10,000 nucleotides of DNA, taken from the NCBI RefSeq assembly GCF_020217185.1, contig NZ_JAIWNX010000129.1, forward strand, positions 1 through 10,000, read 5' to 3'. Made by a program: the position numbers and the translations under genes. The notes beneath the pieces are model-generated. The model was not told the DNA's origin, searched no databases, and saw nothing but the letters and a program-made list of their open reading frames with translations. Within the stretch, counting starts at the first letter, position 1; each line of letters begins with the position of its first letter. Shown here piece by piece: positions 1 to 7,100 of the stretch. This stretch comes from Asticcacaulis sp. Lineage in GTDB: Bacteria; Pseudomonadota; Alphaproteobacteria; Caulobacterales; Caulobacteraceae.

Positions 1-1811
1 ACCGTCTGGCTGGCGACCGAGGCGTCGGTGAACTCTTCCGGATAGGCCCACATGAACAGGGGCAGGGGACCATCCTTGGCCTTATCGTAACCGGCGGGCA
101 GGTACAGCGTGCCCGACAGCTTGACGCCATCGGCGCGCGTATAGGTCAGGGTCTGCTTGGTGACCCCGGCAAATTGCGGCGCGCGATCCGGGAACTGCGT
201 CAGGGCGCGGGTCTTCGAGCCTGTGGCCACCGGGCGGATAAAGTAGTTGGGGGCGTCGTCCTTGCTTTCGCGGCGGGTGATGACCGACTTGCCCGCCAGA
301 TCGGCCAGCGCCACCGGCGCTTCATAATAGGGGGCTTCGGCCTGCCACAGGCGGGTGACCTTGCCGTCGCTCAGGGACATCTTGCCCACAAAGGGGAATT
401 CGCCCCTGGCCGAGGCGCCGGCCCCCATCACGAAGACCGACTTGCCGTCCGGGGTGAAGTGCAGCACCTCTTCGCCCTCGGCAGTGAGGCGCGACACGGC
501 GCTGCCCGGATCATTGTAGCGGTCCTGATAGTTGCGCTCCAGCAGTACGCGGCCGCTGCCGGGCCGGGAGGGATCGAGCGCGATGCGCTTTTCCTTGCGC
601 GTGTCGAACCAGCGGCTGGTGACCAGCGCGAAATCGGCGCGGCCCCAGTCGAGCCCGGCATAGCGCTGATCAAGGTCGATCAGCTTTTGAGGCGTGCCGT
701 CGAACGGCGCGTTGAGCGTAAACAGGGTGTCGCGGACGGCCGCCTTGGCTTTCGGATCGCCGCCGTCCTGTGCTTCGGCCCACACCAGCGTGGCCGGGGC
801 ATCGGCGCGCCACGAGACGGAGCGCGGCCCGGTGGGCACGGCGTCGAAGGCCGCGGGGAGATTGTCCGTTAACGGACGATCAGCCAGAAGCTTGACCGGT
901 TTGCCATCCAAAGTACTCACCGCGATTTCGGTCGGGAAACGCCCGGCGGGGACAAGATAGCTGTAGGGACGCTTCAGGCGGCTGGTCAGTAGGTATTTGC
1001 CGTCCGGCGAAACGGACATCGAGGTATAGAGACCCGGCGTGCCGATCGGCGTGATCGCCCCGTCGCTCAGGGAAACGCGCGTGATCTGGGACGTGAAATA
1101 ATAGTCGAACAGGGCCTCGTCATAGGCATTGGCCAGCAGGTCCTGATAGGTGCGGATGGCGGCGGTGCGTCCCTTCGATTCCTGAATAACGGGGCCGGAG
1201 GGCGTGGTGTCCTTCACCGGGGCGGCGCCGCGTCCGGCGGGAACGGCCGAGACGAGAACCCCCGAACCGTCAGACAGCCAGTCGAAACCGGCGCCGAAGG
1301 CAGCATTGACGATGCCGCCGGTCAGCTTTTTGGCCGTAGCCGTTTTGACGTCGGCGACCCACAGTTCAAGACCACCGCTGGCATCGACCAGAAAGCCCAG
1401 CTTCGTGCCGTCCGGTGACCAGCGCGGCGACAGGAAGCGCGTCCCGGCGGGCAAAGCAACCGGACGCACGGCCCCCGTGGCCACGTCTTCAAAGGCCAGA
1501 CTGTTCAGCCAGGCAGCGCGGGCTTCGATAGGGCCATTATTGCGCGGATTGATGCGATAGCCGCCCAGACGCAGGATCGGTTCCGACACGGCGGCGATGG
1601 AGGGCAGGTTCTCACGGCCGATCTGCGCCATGGTGTGGCGTTCGGGGCTGACCATGACGCCGGGGGTCGGCGGGGCATCGAGTATCTGCGCAATCGGTGC
1701 CGGAGGTAACTGATAGCCTGTGGCCGGTGCGGCCCAGACCGGAGTCAGGCTGGCGGCGGCAATAAAGGCGGTGACGGCGGCCGCAGTGGCGCGCAGGTGG
1801 CTGAGTCTCAT
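1..1811 (-). CDS. Exported S9-family serine peptidase (prolyl oligopeptidase / glutamyl endopeptidase-like), 3' part missing
   Basis: I read the minus strand codon by codon from 1811 to the window edge and found no stop, giving 603 visible residues. The start ATG at 1811 has an AAAAGGGG ribosome binding site (1826-1819) seven bases upstream. Residues 1-27 form a signal peptide (MRLSHLR, then an Ala-rich core, ending VWA), so the enzyme is probably periplasmic. The middle has repeated SPDG-type turns (for example VSPDGKYLLTSR) typical of the propeller domain of S9 peptidases. The hydrolase domain begins at about residues 562-603, with LSGTLYLP (565-572) and PLPLFMWAYPEEF, resembling the chloroplast glutamyl endopeptidase (CGEP) branch of the family. 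The catalytic Ser, Asp and His lie beyond the left edge, so activity cannot be judged. It is transcribed away from tonB, and a Fur-like box lies in the shared upstream gap. The family call is firm; the substrate is unknown. Confidence 0.9.
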   Translation of the reverse strand, partial: MRLSHLRATAAAVTAFIAAASLTPVWAAPATGYQLPPAPIAQILDAPPTPGVMVSPERHTMAQIGRENLPSIAAVSEPILRLGGYRINPRNNGPIEARAAWLNSLAFEDVATGAVRPVALPAGTRFLSPRWSPDGTKLGFLVDASGGLELWVADVKTATAKKLTGGIVNAAFGAGFDWLSDGSGVLVSAVPAGRGAAPVKDTTPSGPVIQESKGRTAAIRTYQDLLANAYDEALFDYYFTSQITRVSLSDGAITPIGTPGLYTSMSVSPDGKYLLTSRLKRPYSYLVPAGRFPTEIAVSTLDGKPVKLLADRPLTDNLPAAFDAVPTGPRSVSWRADAPATLVWAEAQDGGDPKAKAAVRDTLFTLNAPFDGTPQKLIDLDQRYAGLDWGRADFALVTSRWFDTRKEKRIALDPSRPGSGRVLLERNYQDRYNDPGSAVSRLTAEGEEVLHFTPDGKSVFVMGAGASARGEFPFVGKMSLSDGKVTRLWQAEAPYYEAPVALADLAGKSVITRRESKDDAPNYFIRPVATGSKTRALTQFPDRAPQFAGVTKQTLTYTRADGVKLSGTLYLPAGYDKAKDGPLPLFMWAYPEEFTDASVASQT

Positions 1812-1913
1812 GGCATGGCCCCTTTTGATTAGGGCGACAGTCTTACGTTGGTCACAAATGTAATCAAGGGGCGGATACACATATCACCACAGGGGTGCGA
1901 CGATTTATCATAA

Positions 1914-1928
1914 TGAGAATTGTTTTCA
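1914..1928. promoter_or_regulatory. Fur-box-like palindrome in the divergent S9 peptidase / tonB promoter gap
   Basis: The sequence TGAGAATTGTTTTCA fits the 7-1-7 Fur pattern TGATAATnATTATCA closely, differing at three of the fourteen defined positions. It lies 103 bp from the peptidase start and 89 bp from the tonB start, so it could regulate either or both. On the minus strand a TTGAAA hexamer (1929-1924) overlaps it and could be a -35 element; on the plus strand CATAAT (1909-1914) could be a -10 element. Neither promoter is certain. The rest of the 1812-2016 gap shows no gene. Fur repression of tonB is well known in proteobacteria; its use here is inferred from the site. Confidence 0.6.
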
Positions 1929-2016
1929 ATGCGCTTGCGAATGAGTTGCAGGAGTGCTAGTCAGCCCTATCATCCGGATCGTTGGGGTCTGGTTCGTTGT
2001 CACTGGCTTTTGACGC

Positions 2017-2826
2017 ATGACCGCTCAGAGTATTCTCACCGACGCAAACGGCACAACGCGCAGCGAACGTAGCGTGTCTGCCCCTGTAAGGCGTCGTAAG
2101 GGCACAGGCGGCGGGGCATCGGTGGCCATCGGTGTGTCCTTGGCGGTCCATGCCGCTCTGGCCGCCTATATCGTCAGTACACAGTTTAGTCTGACGACCC
2201 CGGAGGTCGAGGAAACCGCGCCCGTGGTCGTTGAGATGGTGCCGATTGAATCGCGCCGCGCACCGCTCAAGCCCGTGATCACGCCCGATATTCCCAAACC
2301 CGAAACGCCTGTGGTTGAGCCCAAGCCGATGCTTCAGCCGCGCGAAACCCCGGCCCCCGTGGTGGCTCAGGTCGCGCCGCTGGATATGGCCCCCGTGAAG
2401 GCCCCGCCGGTTCAGGCTCCGGTAGCAGCTCCCTTTGTGGCCAAGCCCGCTCCGGCGGCGGCGCAACCGCGCAATGAATTTGTGGGTGTCGATGTCGAGT
2501 CGGCACTCAACAGCAATCCGCCGCCCGCCTATCCCCCGCAAGCCAAGGCGCGGCGCGAGGAGGGGACGGTGCAGTTGCGCCTTCAGGTGCGCCCCGACGG
2601 CAGCGTCGGTGAGGTACAGGTGCAGGCGTCCAGTGGCTCCATGCGACTGGATCGCGCCGCCATAGACTCCGTCAAACGCTGGAAGTTCCGGCCGGCGACG
2701 CGGGGCGGTCAGGCGGTCGAATCCTGGGCCACCGTCCCCATTACCTTTGGCCTCAGACGCGGCGACCGCCGACGGGGCCATGATCACAATTCTCTCGCAT
2801 CAGAACAGACTTCCGGAGACTCCTAA
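2017..2826 (+). CDS. tonB: TonB energy transducer
   Basis: This 269-residue protein has the standard TonB plan. A short basic cytoplasmic N-terminus (RRRK at 25-28) precedes a single membrane anchor at about 34-53. The anchor carries the SxxxH motif (S41, H45) known from E. coli TonB to be needed for coupling to ExbB/ExbD. A periplasmic Pro-rich stretch with many Lys-Pro and Glu-Pro pairs runs from about 62 to 150. The C-terminal receptor-binding domain (about 164-246) has the AYPPQAKARREEGTV, RPDGSV and VKRWKFRPA motifs. It transmits proton-motive force to outer-membrane receptors, presumably including the Fiu-type one downstream. An in-frame TGA at 2011-2013 rules out a longer form, but ATG 2017 has no clear Shine-Dalgarno site. 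ExbB and ExbD are not in the window. The last 23 or so residues, Arg-rich then hydrophilic, extend past the usual domain end. The stop directly abuts the next start. Confidence 0.95.
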   Translation: MTAQSILTDANGTTRSERSVSAPVRRRKGTGGGASVAIGVSLAVHAALAAYIVSTQFSLTTPEVEETAPVVVEMVPIESRRAPLKPVITPDIPKPETPVVEPKPMLQPRETPAPVVAQVAPLDMAPVKAPPVQAPVAAPFVAKPAPAAAQPRNEFVGVDVESALNSNPPPAYPPQAKARREEGTVQLRLQVRPDGSVGEVQVQASSGSMRLDRAAIDSVKRWKFRPATRGGQAVESWATVPITFGLRRGDRRRGHDHNSLASEQTSGDS

Positions 2827-3750
2827 ATGACCCTGATTCAGCGCCTTCTGACCGGCACCGCCGCGCTGGGCCTTCTGGCGGCGGCCCCGGCGGCTCTGGC
2901 CCACAGCCAGTGGCTGCTGCCCTCCGCGACGCAGGTCGAAGCCTCGACCAATCCGCAGCGTCCGACCTATGTGACGGTGGATGCCGCCTCGTCTAACGGC
3001 CTGTTCTACGCCGACCATAACGCCATGCGCCTGACCAATCTTCAGATCAGCGCGCCGGACGGTTCGCCGGTCGAAGCCGAAAACGCCTCAACGGGCAAGC
3101 TGCGCTCGACCTTTGACGTGAAGCTGGCGACCGAAGGCACCTATCGCATCGCTTCGGTCAATCGCATGGTGATGGCCACATGGAAGGCGGGCGAAGAAAC
3201 CAAGAGCTTCCGTGGTTCCGAAGACGACTTCGCCAAGCACGTGCCGGCCAATGCGCCGGAGCTTAAGGTCAGCCGCAATTTTGGCCGCGTCGAAACCTTC
3301 GTGACGTCGGGGAAACCGTCTGAAATCAAGCCGGTGGGGCAGGGGCTTGAACTATTCCCGTTGCAACCGACGACCGATCTGGTGGTGGGTGAAACGGCAA
3401 AGTTCCGTGTACTGATGGATGGCAAGCCGATGCCCGGCCTAAAGGTCAAGGTGGTGCCGGGCGGCGTGCGTTTCCGTGGCGAACTGGACGAGCAGACTGT
3501 GACCGCTGATGCCGAAGGTACGATTGCCGTCAACTGGAAGTTCGGTGGTCAGTACTATCTGAACACCTCTTATCCGCCGCGTCCCGAAGCCGACGACGAC
3601 CATGGCCCGCAGGGCGGTCCGCAAGCGGGTCAGCAGGCCGGTGCTCAGCCCGGCCCTCAGGGCGCGCGCCCGCAGGGACAACCCATGCAACGGGACATGC
3701 CGCCGGTGCGGTCGTCTTACGCCGTGACGCTGGAAGTTCTGCCTTTCTAA
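2827..3750 (+). CDS. Exported DUF4198 domain protein
   Basis: This 307-residue protein is recognised as the DUF4198 family (related to NikK-type periplasmic proteins linked with metal uptake). A signal peptide covers residues 1-25, ending PAALA, so the mature protein would begin with His26 (HSQWLLPS), corresponding to the AHDFWL-type start common in the family. A beta-rich body follows, with SAPDGSPVEAEN, TEGTYRIASV and the repeat-like segment MDGKPMPGLKVKVVPGG. A low-complexity linker rich in Gly, Gln and Pro (about 259-290) separates the last strand, SSYAVTLEVLPF, from the rest. The start directly follows the tonB stop (TAAATG), and a GGAG ribosome site (2815-2818) lies inside the tonB end, so the two are almost certainly co-transcribed. 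The family function is not settled. A role in metal or siderophore handling in the periplasm is inferred from the neighbours and the possible N-terminal His ligand. Confidence 0.85.
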   Translation: MTLIQRLLTGTAALGLLAAAPAALAHSQWLLPSATQVEASTNPQRPTYVTVDAASSNGLFYADHNAMRLTNLQISAPDGSPVEAENASTGKLRSTFDVKLATEGTYRIASVNRMVMATWKAGEETKSFRGSEDDFAKHVPANAPELKVSRNFGRVETFVTSGKPSEIKPVGQGLELFPLQPTTDLVVGETAKFRVLMDGKPMPGLKVKVVPGGVRFRGELDEQTVTADAEGTIAVNWKFGGQYYLNTSYPPRPEADDDHGPQGGPQAGQQAGAQPGPQGARPQGQPMQRDMPPVRSSYAVTLEVLPF

Positions 3751-3777
3751 GGCTTGTCAGAGGTATAATATGCCTTA

Positions 3778-3836
3778 CCCGCTCCGGCGGGAACGGGGGC
3801 CGGCGTTGCGGGTGTGGGACCACGGCGTCGGCCCCC
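3778..3836 (+). terminator. Double hairpin after the tonB-DUF4198 pair, possible terminator
   Basis: Two inverted repeats stand 27 bp past the DUF4198 stop. The first is CCCGC/GCGGG (3778-3782, 3787-3791) with a TCCG loop. The second pairs GGGGGCCGGCG (3795-3805) with CGTCGGCCCCC (3826-3836), eleven pairs with one G-U, around a 20-base loop that contains a smaller GTGG/CCAC stem. Only a short ATTT follows, not a proper T-run, so it is an imperfect intrinsic terminator; it could instead protect the mRNA 3' end. Confidence 0.4.
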
Positions 3837-3920
3837 GGTCATTTCTGCGGCGCCGCTTGTTGAATTTGCGACACACTTGCAAAAAACGACGTCATACGGT
3901 GGAAAAGGGTCATTTTGCGG

Positions 3921-3948
3921 TTGCAATAAAGCCGAAGTGCGGTATTTG
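3921..3948 (+). promoter_or_regulatory. Possible sigma-70-type promoter of the siderophore receptor
   Basis: TTGCAA (3921-3926) and TATTTG (3943-3948) are separated by 16 bases and lie just upstream of the Fur-like palindrome at 3953-3967, so a bound repressor would cover the transcription start. The -10 match is poor. The 3751-4050 gap as a whole holds the hairpins at 3778-3836, a perfect 10-bp palindrome GCGGCGCCGC (3847-3856), several TTTGC/TTGCAA hexamers and this region; I see no gene in it. Confidence 0.25.
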
Positions 3949-3952
3949 CACC

Positions 3953-3967
3953 TGACAATTATTCGCA
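3953..3967. promoter_or_regulatory. Weak Fur-box-like palindrome upstream of the siderophore receptor
   Basis: TGACAATTATTCGCA matches TGATAATnATTATCA at eleven of fourteen defined positions. It lies 83 bp before the receptor start at 4051, the expected place for an iron-dependent operator of a siderophore receptor. It is weaker than the site at 8233-8251 and would need binding data. Confidence 0.4.
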
Positions 3968-4050
3968 ATTCCACCGAGAATGCTCGCAGGCCGGTCTGCC
4001 GGTCACCCTCCCTCGGCGTCAGACGGAAACCGCGACGCCTTTTTTCAAAG

Positions 4051-6303
4051 ATGTTGATGCACATGTCTCACATTCGCAATCGCAAGCACGCTTCCAACCG
4101 TTACCTGACCGCCGCCCTGATGGCCGCGGCGGCGGTTCCGGCGCTTTCCGCAACGGCTCTGGCGCAGGACAAGAAGCTGGAAGGCGTCACCGTTACCGCT
4201 GACGACAACAGCTATAAGGCCGACGTGGTGTCGTCGCCCAAGCAGACCCAGGCCCTGATCGACACGCCACAGACCGTCAGCGTCATCAAGAAGGAAGTCC
4301 TTCAGCAGCAACAGGCCGCGTCCTTGATGGAAGCCCTGCGCAATGTGCCGGGGATCACGGTCCAGATGGGCGAAAACGGCAATACCTCAGCCGGTGATAC
4401 CTTCCAGATGCGCGGTTTCGACGCTTCGACCTCGGTTCTGGTCGATGGGGTGCGCGATATGAGTTCGGCGTCGCGCGATACCTTCAATCTGGAGCAGGTC
4501 GAAGTGATCCGGGGGGCCGGCGGTGCTGATATCGGTCGCGGGGCCTCTTCGGGCTATATCAATCTGGTCTCCAAGCACCCGACGCTTGAGGCGGCGGCTT
4601 CCGGTACACTGGCGGCCTATAGTCAGGGTGGGGCGCGCGCCACGGTCGATGTCAACCGCGCCGTGGGTAAGACCAGCGGTCTGCGTCTCAACCTGATGGC
4701 CGAAGACGTGAATGCCGTGGGCCGCGACGAGGTGAAGAAGTCGGGCTATGCCGTTGCGGCGGCCTATGGCATCGGCATCGGTACGCCGACGCGCCTCTAT
4801 GGCTTTGCGCAAGTGTCAAAGGGCGACAATGTGCCTGACGGCGGCATCCCTTCGGTCGGTTATCCGGGGTTCTACAACGCTACGCCGACCATTCAGGCCG
4901 CTCCTCGTGTCGATCCTGAAAACTACTACGGTTCGGTGCGTGATTACGAAGATACGGAATCTTCGCAATTCACCGTGAAGTTCGAGCACGACTTTGAGTC
5001 TGGCGTCTATATGACCAACACGACGCGCCTCAGCCGGACGTCGCTGGACCGCGTCCTGACCGGAGTGAGCACGGGCAATGCCGGGATCTTCGCGACCAAT
5101 CTCACTGATCGCTCGACCTGGACCGTCAACCGCTCGCGTCAGCATGTGGTCAAGGATAATGACGCCCTGATCAATGCGACCAACTTTACGGCTTCGGCGA
5201 CCACGGGGGCCTTCACGCACGATCTGTCCTACGGTCTGGAGTTTTCGACGGAAAAGGTGGCGGTTTATGGTGTGAACGCAGTTACGCTGTTGGACGATCA
5301 ACGGGCTAACCTCTACCGACCAAATCCCAACGTCGATTTACCAGTCAATGGCCTCAACGGCACGCGCACCTTTGTTAAGCTGAATGTGGGGTCGGCCTAT
5401 CTGTTCGACACTATCCATTTTGGCGAAAAGTGGCTGTTTAATGCCGGGGTGCGTGTCGATAGCTACGGCATAACCACTAAGACCTTGACCAACGGGCAGA
5501 TTGAAGGCGACGGCACCCTGACCAGCTATAAGGCCGGTCTGGTCTATAAGCCGGTCGAAACGGCCAGCCTGTATGTGGCCTATGCCAATTCCAAAACGCC
5601 TCCGGGCACGGTCAATCTGGGGGCTTCGACCACCACGGTTGGCGGCAGCGATGTGGCCACCAATATCAACAACCCGAATGTTGATCCGACTGAGACGCGC
5701 AACCTCGAAGCCGGGGTCAAGTGGGACGTGCTGTCGGGCCGCGTGTCACTGACCGCCGCCTATTACTCGACCGAGCATCTGAACGAGTTTGTCGAAAACC
5801 CATTCAACACAGGCTTTGGTGAAAACTTCGGCAAGCGCGCGGTCAAAGGCTTTGATCTGGGCGTGGTCGGCAAGATCACCGACAAGTGGAACCTGACCGC
5901 CGGTATCCAGACTATGGATACCAAGGTGGAGGAAGGGCAGGGCACCACGACGTCAGCCACCGGTGCGGTCACCCGCTGGTCGCCGGAACTGGCGGCCACG
6001 GTCTGGACCACCTACGAAGTCTCGCCGAAGCTGACCCTGGGCGGCGGAGCGCGCTATACCGGTGAGCAGGTGCGCGCCAATACGCCAGGCGTCGATCTGG
6101 CGACCCAGAACGTGCCGTTCATCCCGGAATACTGGGTGGTCGATGCCTATGGTTCGTATAAACTGACGGACAAGGTGTCGGTGCAACTGAACGTCTATAA
6201 CCTGCTGGATGAAGACTATATCGCCACGCTGAACAATGGCGGTTCGCGTCTGATCCCCGGTGCGCCGCGTTCGGCCACCGTCACCCTGAACTACCAGTTC
6301 TAA
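4051..6303 (+). CDS. fiu: TonB-dependent catecholate siderophore receptor, Fiu/PiuA type
   Basis: This 750-residue outer-membrane receptor would import a ferric catecholate siderophore. A signal peptide ends at about residue 38 (ALSATALA, then QDKK). A TonB box-like EGVTVTA lies at 44-50. The plug domain (about 71-175) contains DTPQTVSVI, the stretch [18 protein letters not shown] (107-124), VDGVRD (131-136), SRDTFN (141-146) and GYINLVSK (168-175), which follow E. coli Fiu closely as I remember it. A beta-barrel fills the rest and ends in LNYQF with the terminal aromatic residue typical of BAM-inserted proteins. I chose ATG 4051 because it puts the signal peptide at the N-terminus; ATG 4057 and 4063 are alternatives, none with a strong ribosome site. 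The frame is open upstream to 3814, but that extension hides the signal peptide. The neighbouring piuC supports the Fiu/PiuA assignment. The exact ligand is unknown. Confidence 0.93.
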   Translation: MLMHMSHIRNRKHASNRYLTAALMAAAAVPALSATALAQDKKLEGVTVTADDNSYKADVVSSPKQTQALIDTPQTVSVIKKEVLQQQQAASLMEALRNVPGITVQMGENGNTSAGDTFQMRGFDASTSVLVDGVRDMSSASRDTFNLEQVEVIRGAGGADIGRGASSGYINLVSKHPTLEAAASGTLAAYSQGGARATVDVNRAVGKTSGLRLNLMAEDVNAVGRDEVKKSGYAVAAAYGIGIGTPTRLYGFAQVSKGDNVPDGGIPSVGYPGFYNATPTIQAAPRVDPENYYGSVRDYEDTESSQFTVKFEHDFESGVYMTNTTRLSRTSLDRVLTGVSTGNAGIFATNLTDRSTWTVNRSRQHVVKDNDALINATNFTASATTGAFTHDLSYGLEFSTEKVAVYGVNAVTLLDDQRANLYRPNPNVDLPVNGLNGTRTFVKLNVGSAYLFDTIHFGEKWLFNAGVRVDSYGITTKTLTNGQIEGDGTLTSYKAGLVYKPVETASLYVAYANSKTPPGTVNLGASTTTVGGSDVATNINNPNVDPTETRNLEAGVKWDVLSGRVSLTAAYYSTEHLNEFVENPFNTGFGENFGKRAVKGFDLGVVGKITDKWNLTAGIQTMDTKVEEGQGTTTSATGAVTRWSPELAATVWTTYEVSPKLTLGGGARYTGEQVRANTPGVDLATQNVPFIPEYWVVDAYGSYKLTDKVSVQLNVYNLLDEDYIATLNNGGSRLIPGAPRSATVTLNYQF

Positions 6304-6312
6304 AAAAGGCGT

Positions 6313-6341
6313 GGCTGCGTCACTGTTTCGCAGACGCGGCC
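6313..6341 (+). terminator. Terminator-like hairpin after the siderophore receptor
   Basis: GGCTGCGTC (6313-6321) pairs with GACGCGGCC (6333-6341), nine pairs including one G-U, with an 11-base loop. It begins ten bases after the receptor stop, is preceded by an A-run (6302-6307) and followed by a pyrimidine-rich stretch ending CTTTT (about 6350-6355). The T-tract is interrupted, so termination may be partial and allow read-through into piuC. Confidence 0.5.
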
Positions 6342-6376
6342 CTTTCCACCTTTTATCAATCGCTTCATGATCTTCT

Positions 6377-6400
6377 GGCTCCGACCTTCCGGTCGGGGCC
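6377..6400 (+). promoter_or_regulatory. Ten-pair hairpin just upstream of piuC
   Basis: GGCTCCGACC (6377-6386) and GGTCGGGGCC (6391-6400) form ten pairs, one of them U-G, closed by a TTCC tetraloop, ending 19 bases before the piuC ATG. It could be a second terminator arm after the receptor, an mRNA processing or stability element, or a translation-control hairpin. I see no clear promoter or Fur box between 6304 and 6419, which favours transcription of piuC from the receptor promoter. Confidence 0.4.
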
Positions 6401-6419
6401 ATGTTTATATGAGTTCGCC

Positions 6420-7100
6420 ATGCTGCTGCATCTGCCCGAAGTCCTGAGCCGCGAAGAGGTGGCCGAGATACGCGCCGCACTCGCTGAGGCGCGCTGGGCC
6501 GATGGCGCGGCCTCGGCCGGGCCGCAGGCGCAGAAGGTCAAGCAAAACAAGCAACTGCCCGCCGATGTGCCGGAGGCGCGTATACTGGGGGAACGCATAG
6601 AGGCGGCGCTGCGTCGTCATCCCCTGTTTCAGTCGGCCGCTCTGCCGCATATTGTCCTGACCCCGCGCTTTAACGCTTACGAAGGCGGCGGGCACTACGG
6701 CAACCACGTGGACAGCGCCCTGCATCACGATCCGTTCAAGGGCCTCACGGCGCGCACCGACGTTTCGACCACGGTCTTTCTCAATGATCCGGAAGCGTAT
6801 GAGGGCGGCGAACTGATCGTCGAAGACACCTACGGCGCGCATGAGGTCAAGCTGAACGCCGGGGACGCCATCCTCTATCCATCCACCTCCCTGCACCGAG
6901 TCGAGCCGGTCACCCGCGGCGTGCGGCTGGCCGCCTTCCTGTGGACGCAAAGTCTGGTGAAGGACAGCGAGCAACGGCGGATGCTGTTTGAACTCGACAT
7001 GACCATTCTGCGCCTGCGCAGCCAACTGGGCGACAGCGAAGAGGTGGTGAGCCTCACCGCCCACTATCACAACCTTCTGCGACAATGGGCGCAGATGTGA
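6420..7100 (+). CDS. piuC: Fe(II)/2-oxoglutarate-dependent dioxygenase, PiuC/YbiX (PKHD-type hydroxylase) family
   Basis: This 226-residue protein matches the PiuC/YbiX family in length and motifs. The Fe(II) ligands are seen as HxD in GNHVDSA (H96, D98) and the distal His in [11 protein letters not shown] (H159); R169 in GVRLAAF is the likely 2-oxoglutarate-binding Arg. The N-terminus [10 protein letters not shown] and the VKQNKQLP segment (40-47) are also family features. It has no signal peptide, so it is cytoplasmic. The family is encoded beside Fiu-type or PiuA-type receptors in E. coli and Pseudomonas and is linked to iron uptake, but its physiological substrate is not established as far as I know. 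A weak GAG site (6411-6413) precedes ATG 6420. Its stop overlaps the next start, implying translational coupling. Confidence 0.93.
   Translation: MLLHLPEVLSREEVAEIRAALAEARWADGAASAGPQAQKVKQNKQLPADVPEARILGERIEAALRRHPLFQSAALPHIVLTPRFNAYEGGGHYGNHVDSALHHDPFKGLTARTDVSTTVFLNDPEAYEGGELIVEDTYGAHEVKLNAGDAILYPSTSLHRVEPVTRGVRLAAFLWTQSLVKDSEQRRMLFELDMTILRLRSQLGDSEEVVSLTAHYHNLLRQWAQM

Noticed and set aside
174..872. Plus-strand open frame of 232 codons
   Set aside because: It lies antisense to the S9 peptidase, whose translation has clear family motifs; this one is Arg/Gly/His-rich with no domain, a typical GC-rich shadow frame.
1957..2787. Minus-strand open frame of 276 codons opposite tonB
   Set aside because: The opposite strand encodes TonB with an anchor, SxxxH and C-terminal domain. 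The antisense product is Arg/His/Gly-rich and recognisable as nothing.
3764..3769. Perfect TATAAT hexamer
   Set aside because: No acceptable -35 element lies 15-19 bases upstream and strong hairpins follow at once, so I do not call a promoter.
3770..3955. Plus-strand 61-codon frame between DUF4198 and the receptor
   Set aside because: Arg-rich, overlaps the hairpins, has no ribosome site and no recognisable motif.
3814..4050. N-terminal extension of the siderophore receptor to ATG 3814
   Set aside because: It would bury the signal peptide about 80 residues inside the protein and run across the hairpin and Fur-like site; the start near 4051 is the sensible one.
6405..7085. Minus-strand 226-codon frame opposite piuC
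   Set aside because: The plus strand encodes PiuC with its iron and 2-oxoglutarate residues; the antisense frame is a shadow.
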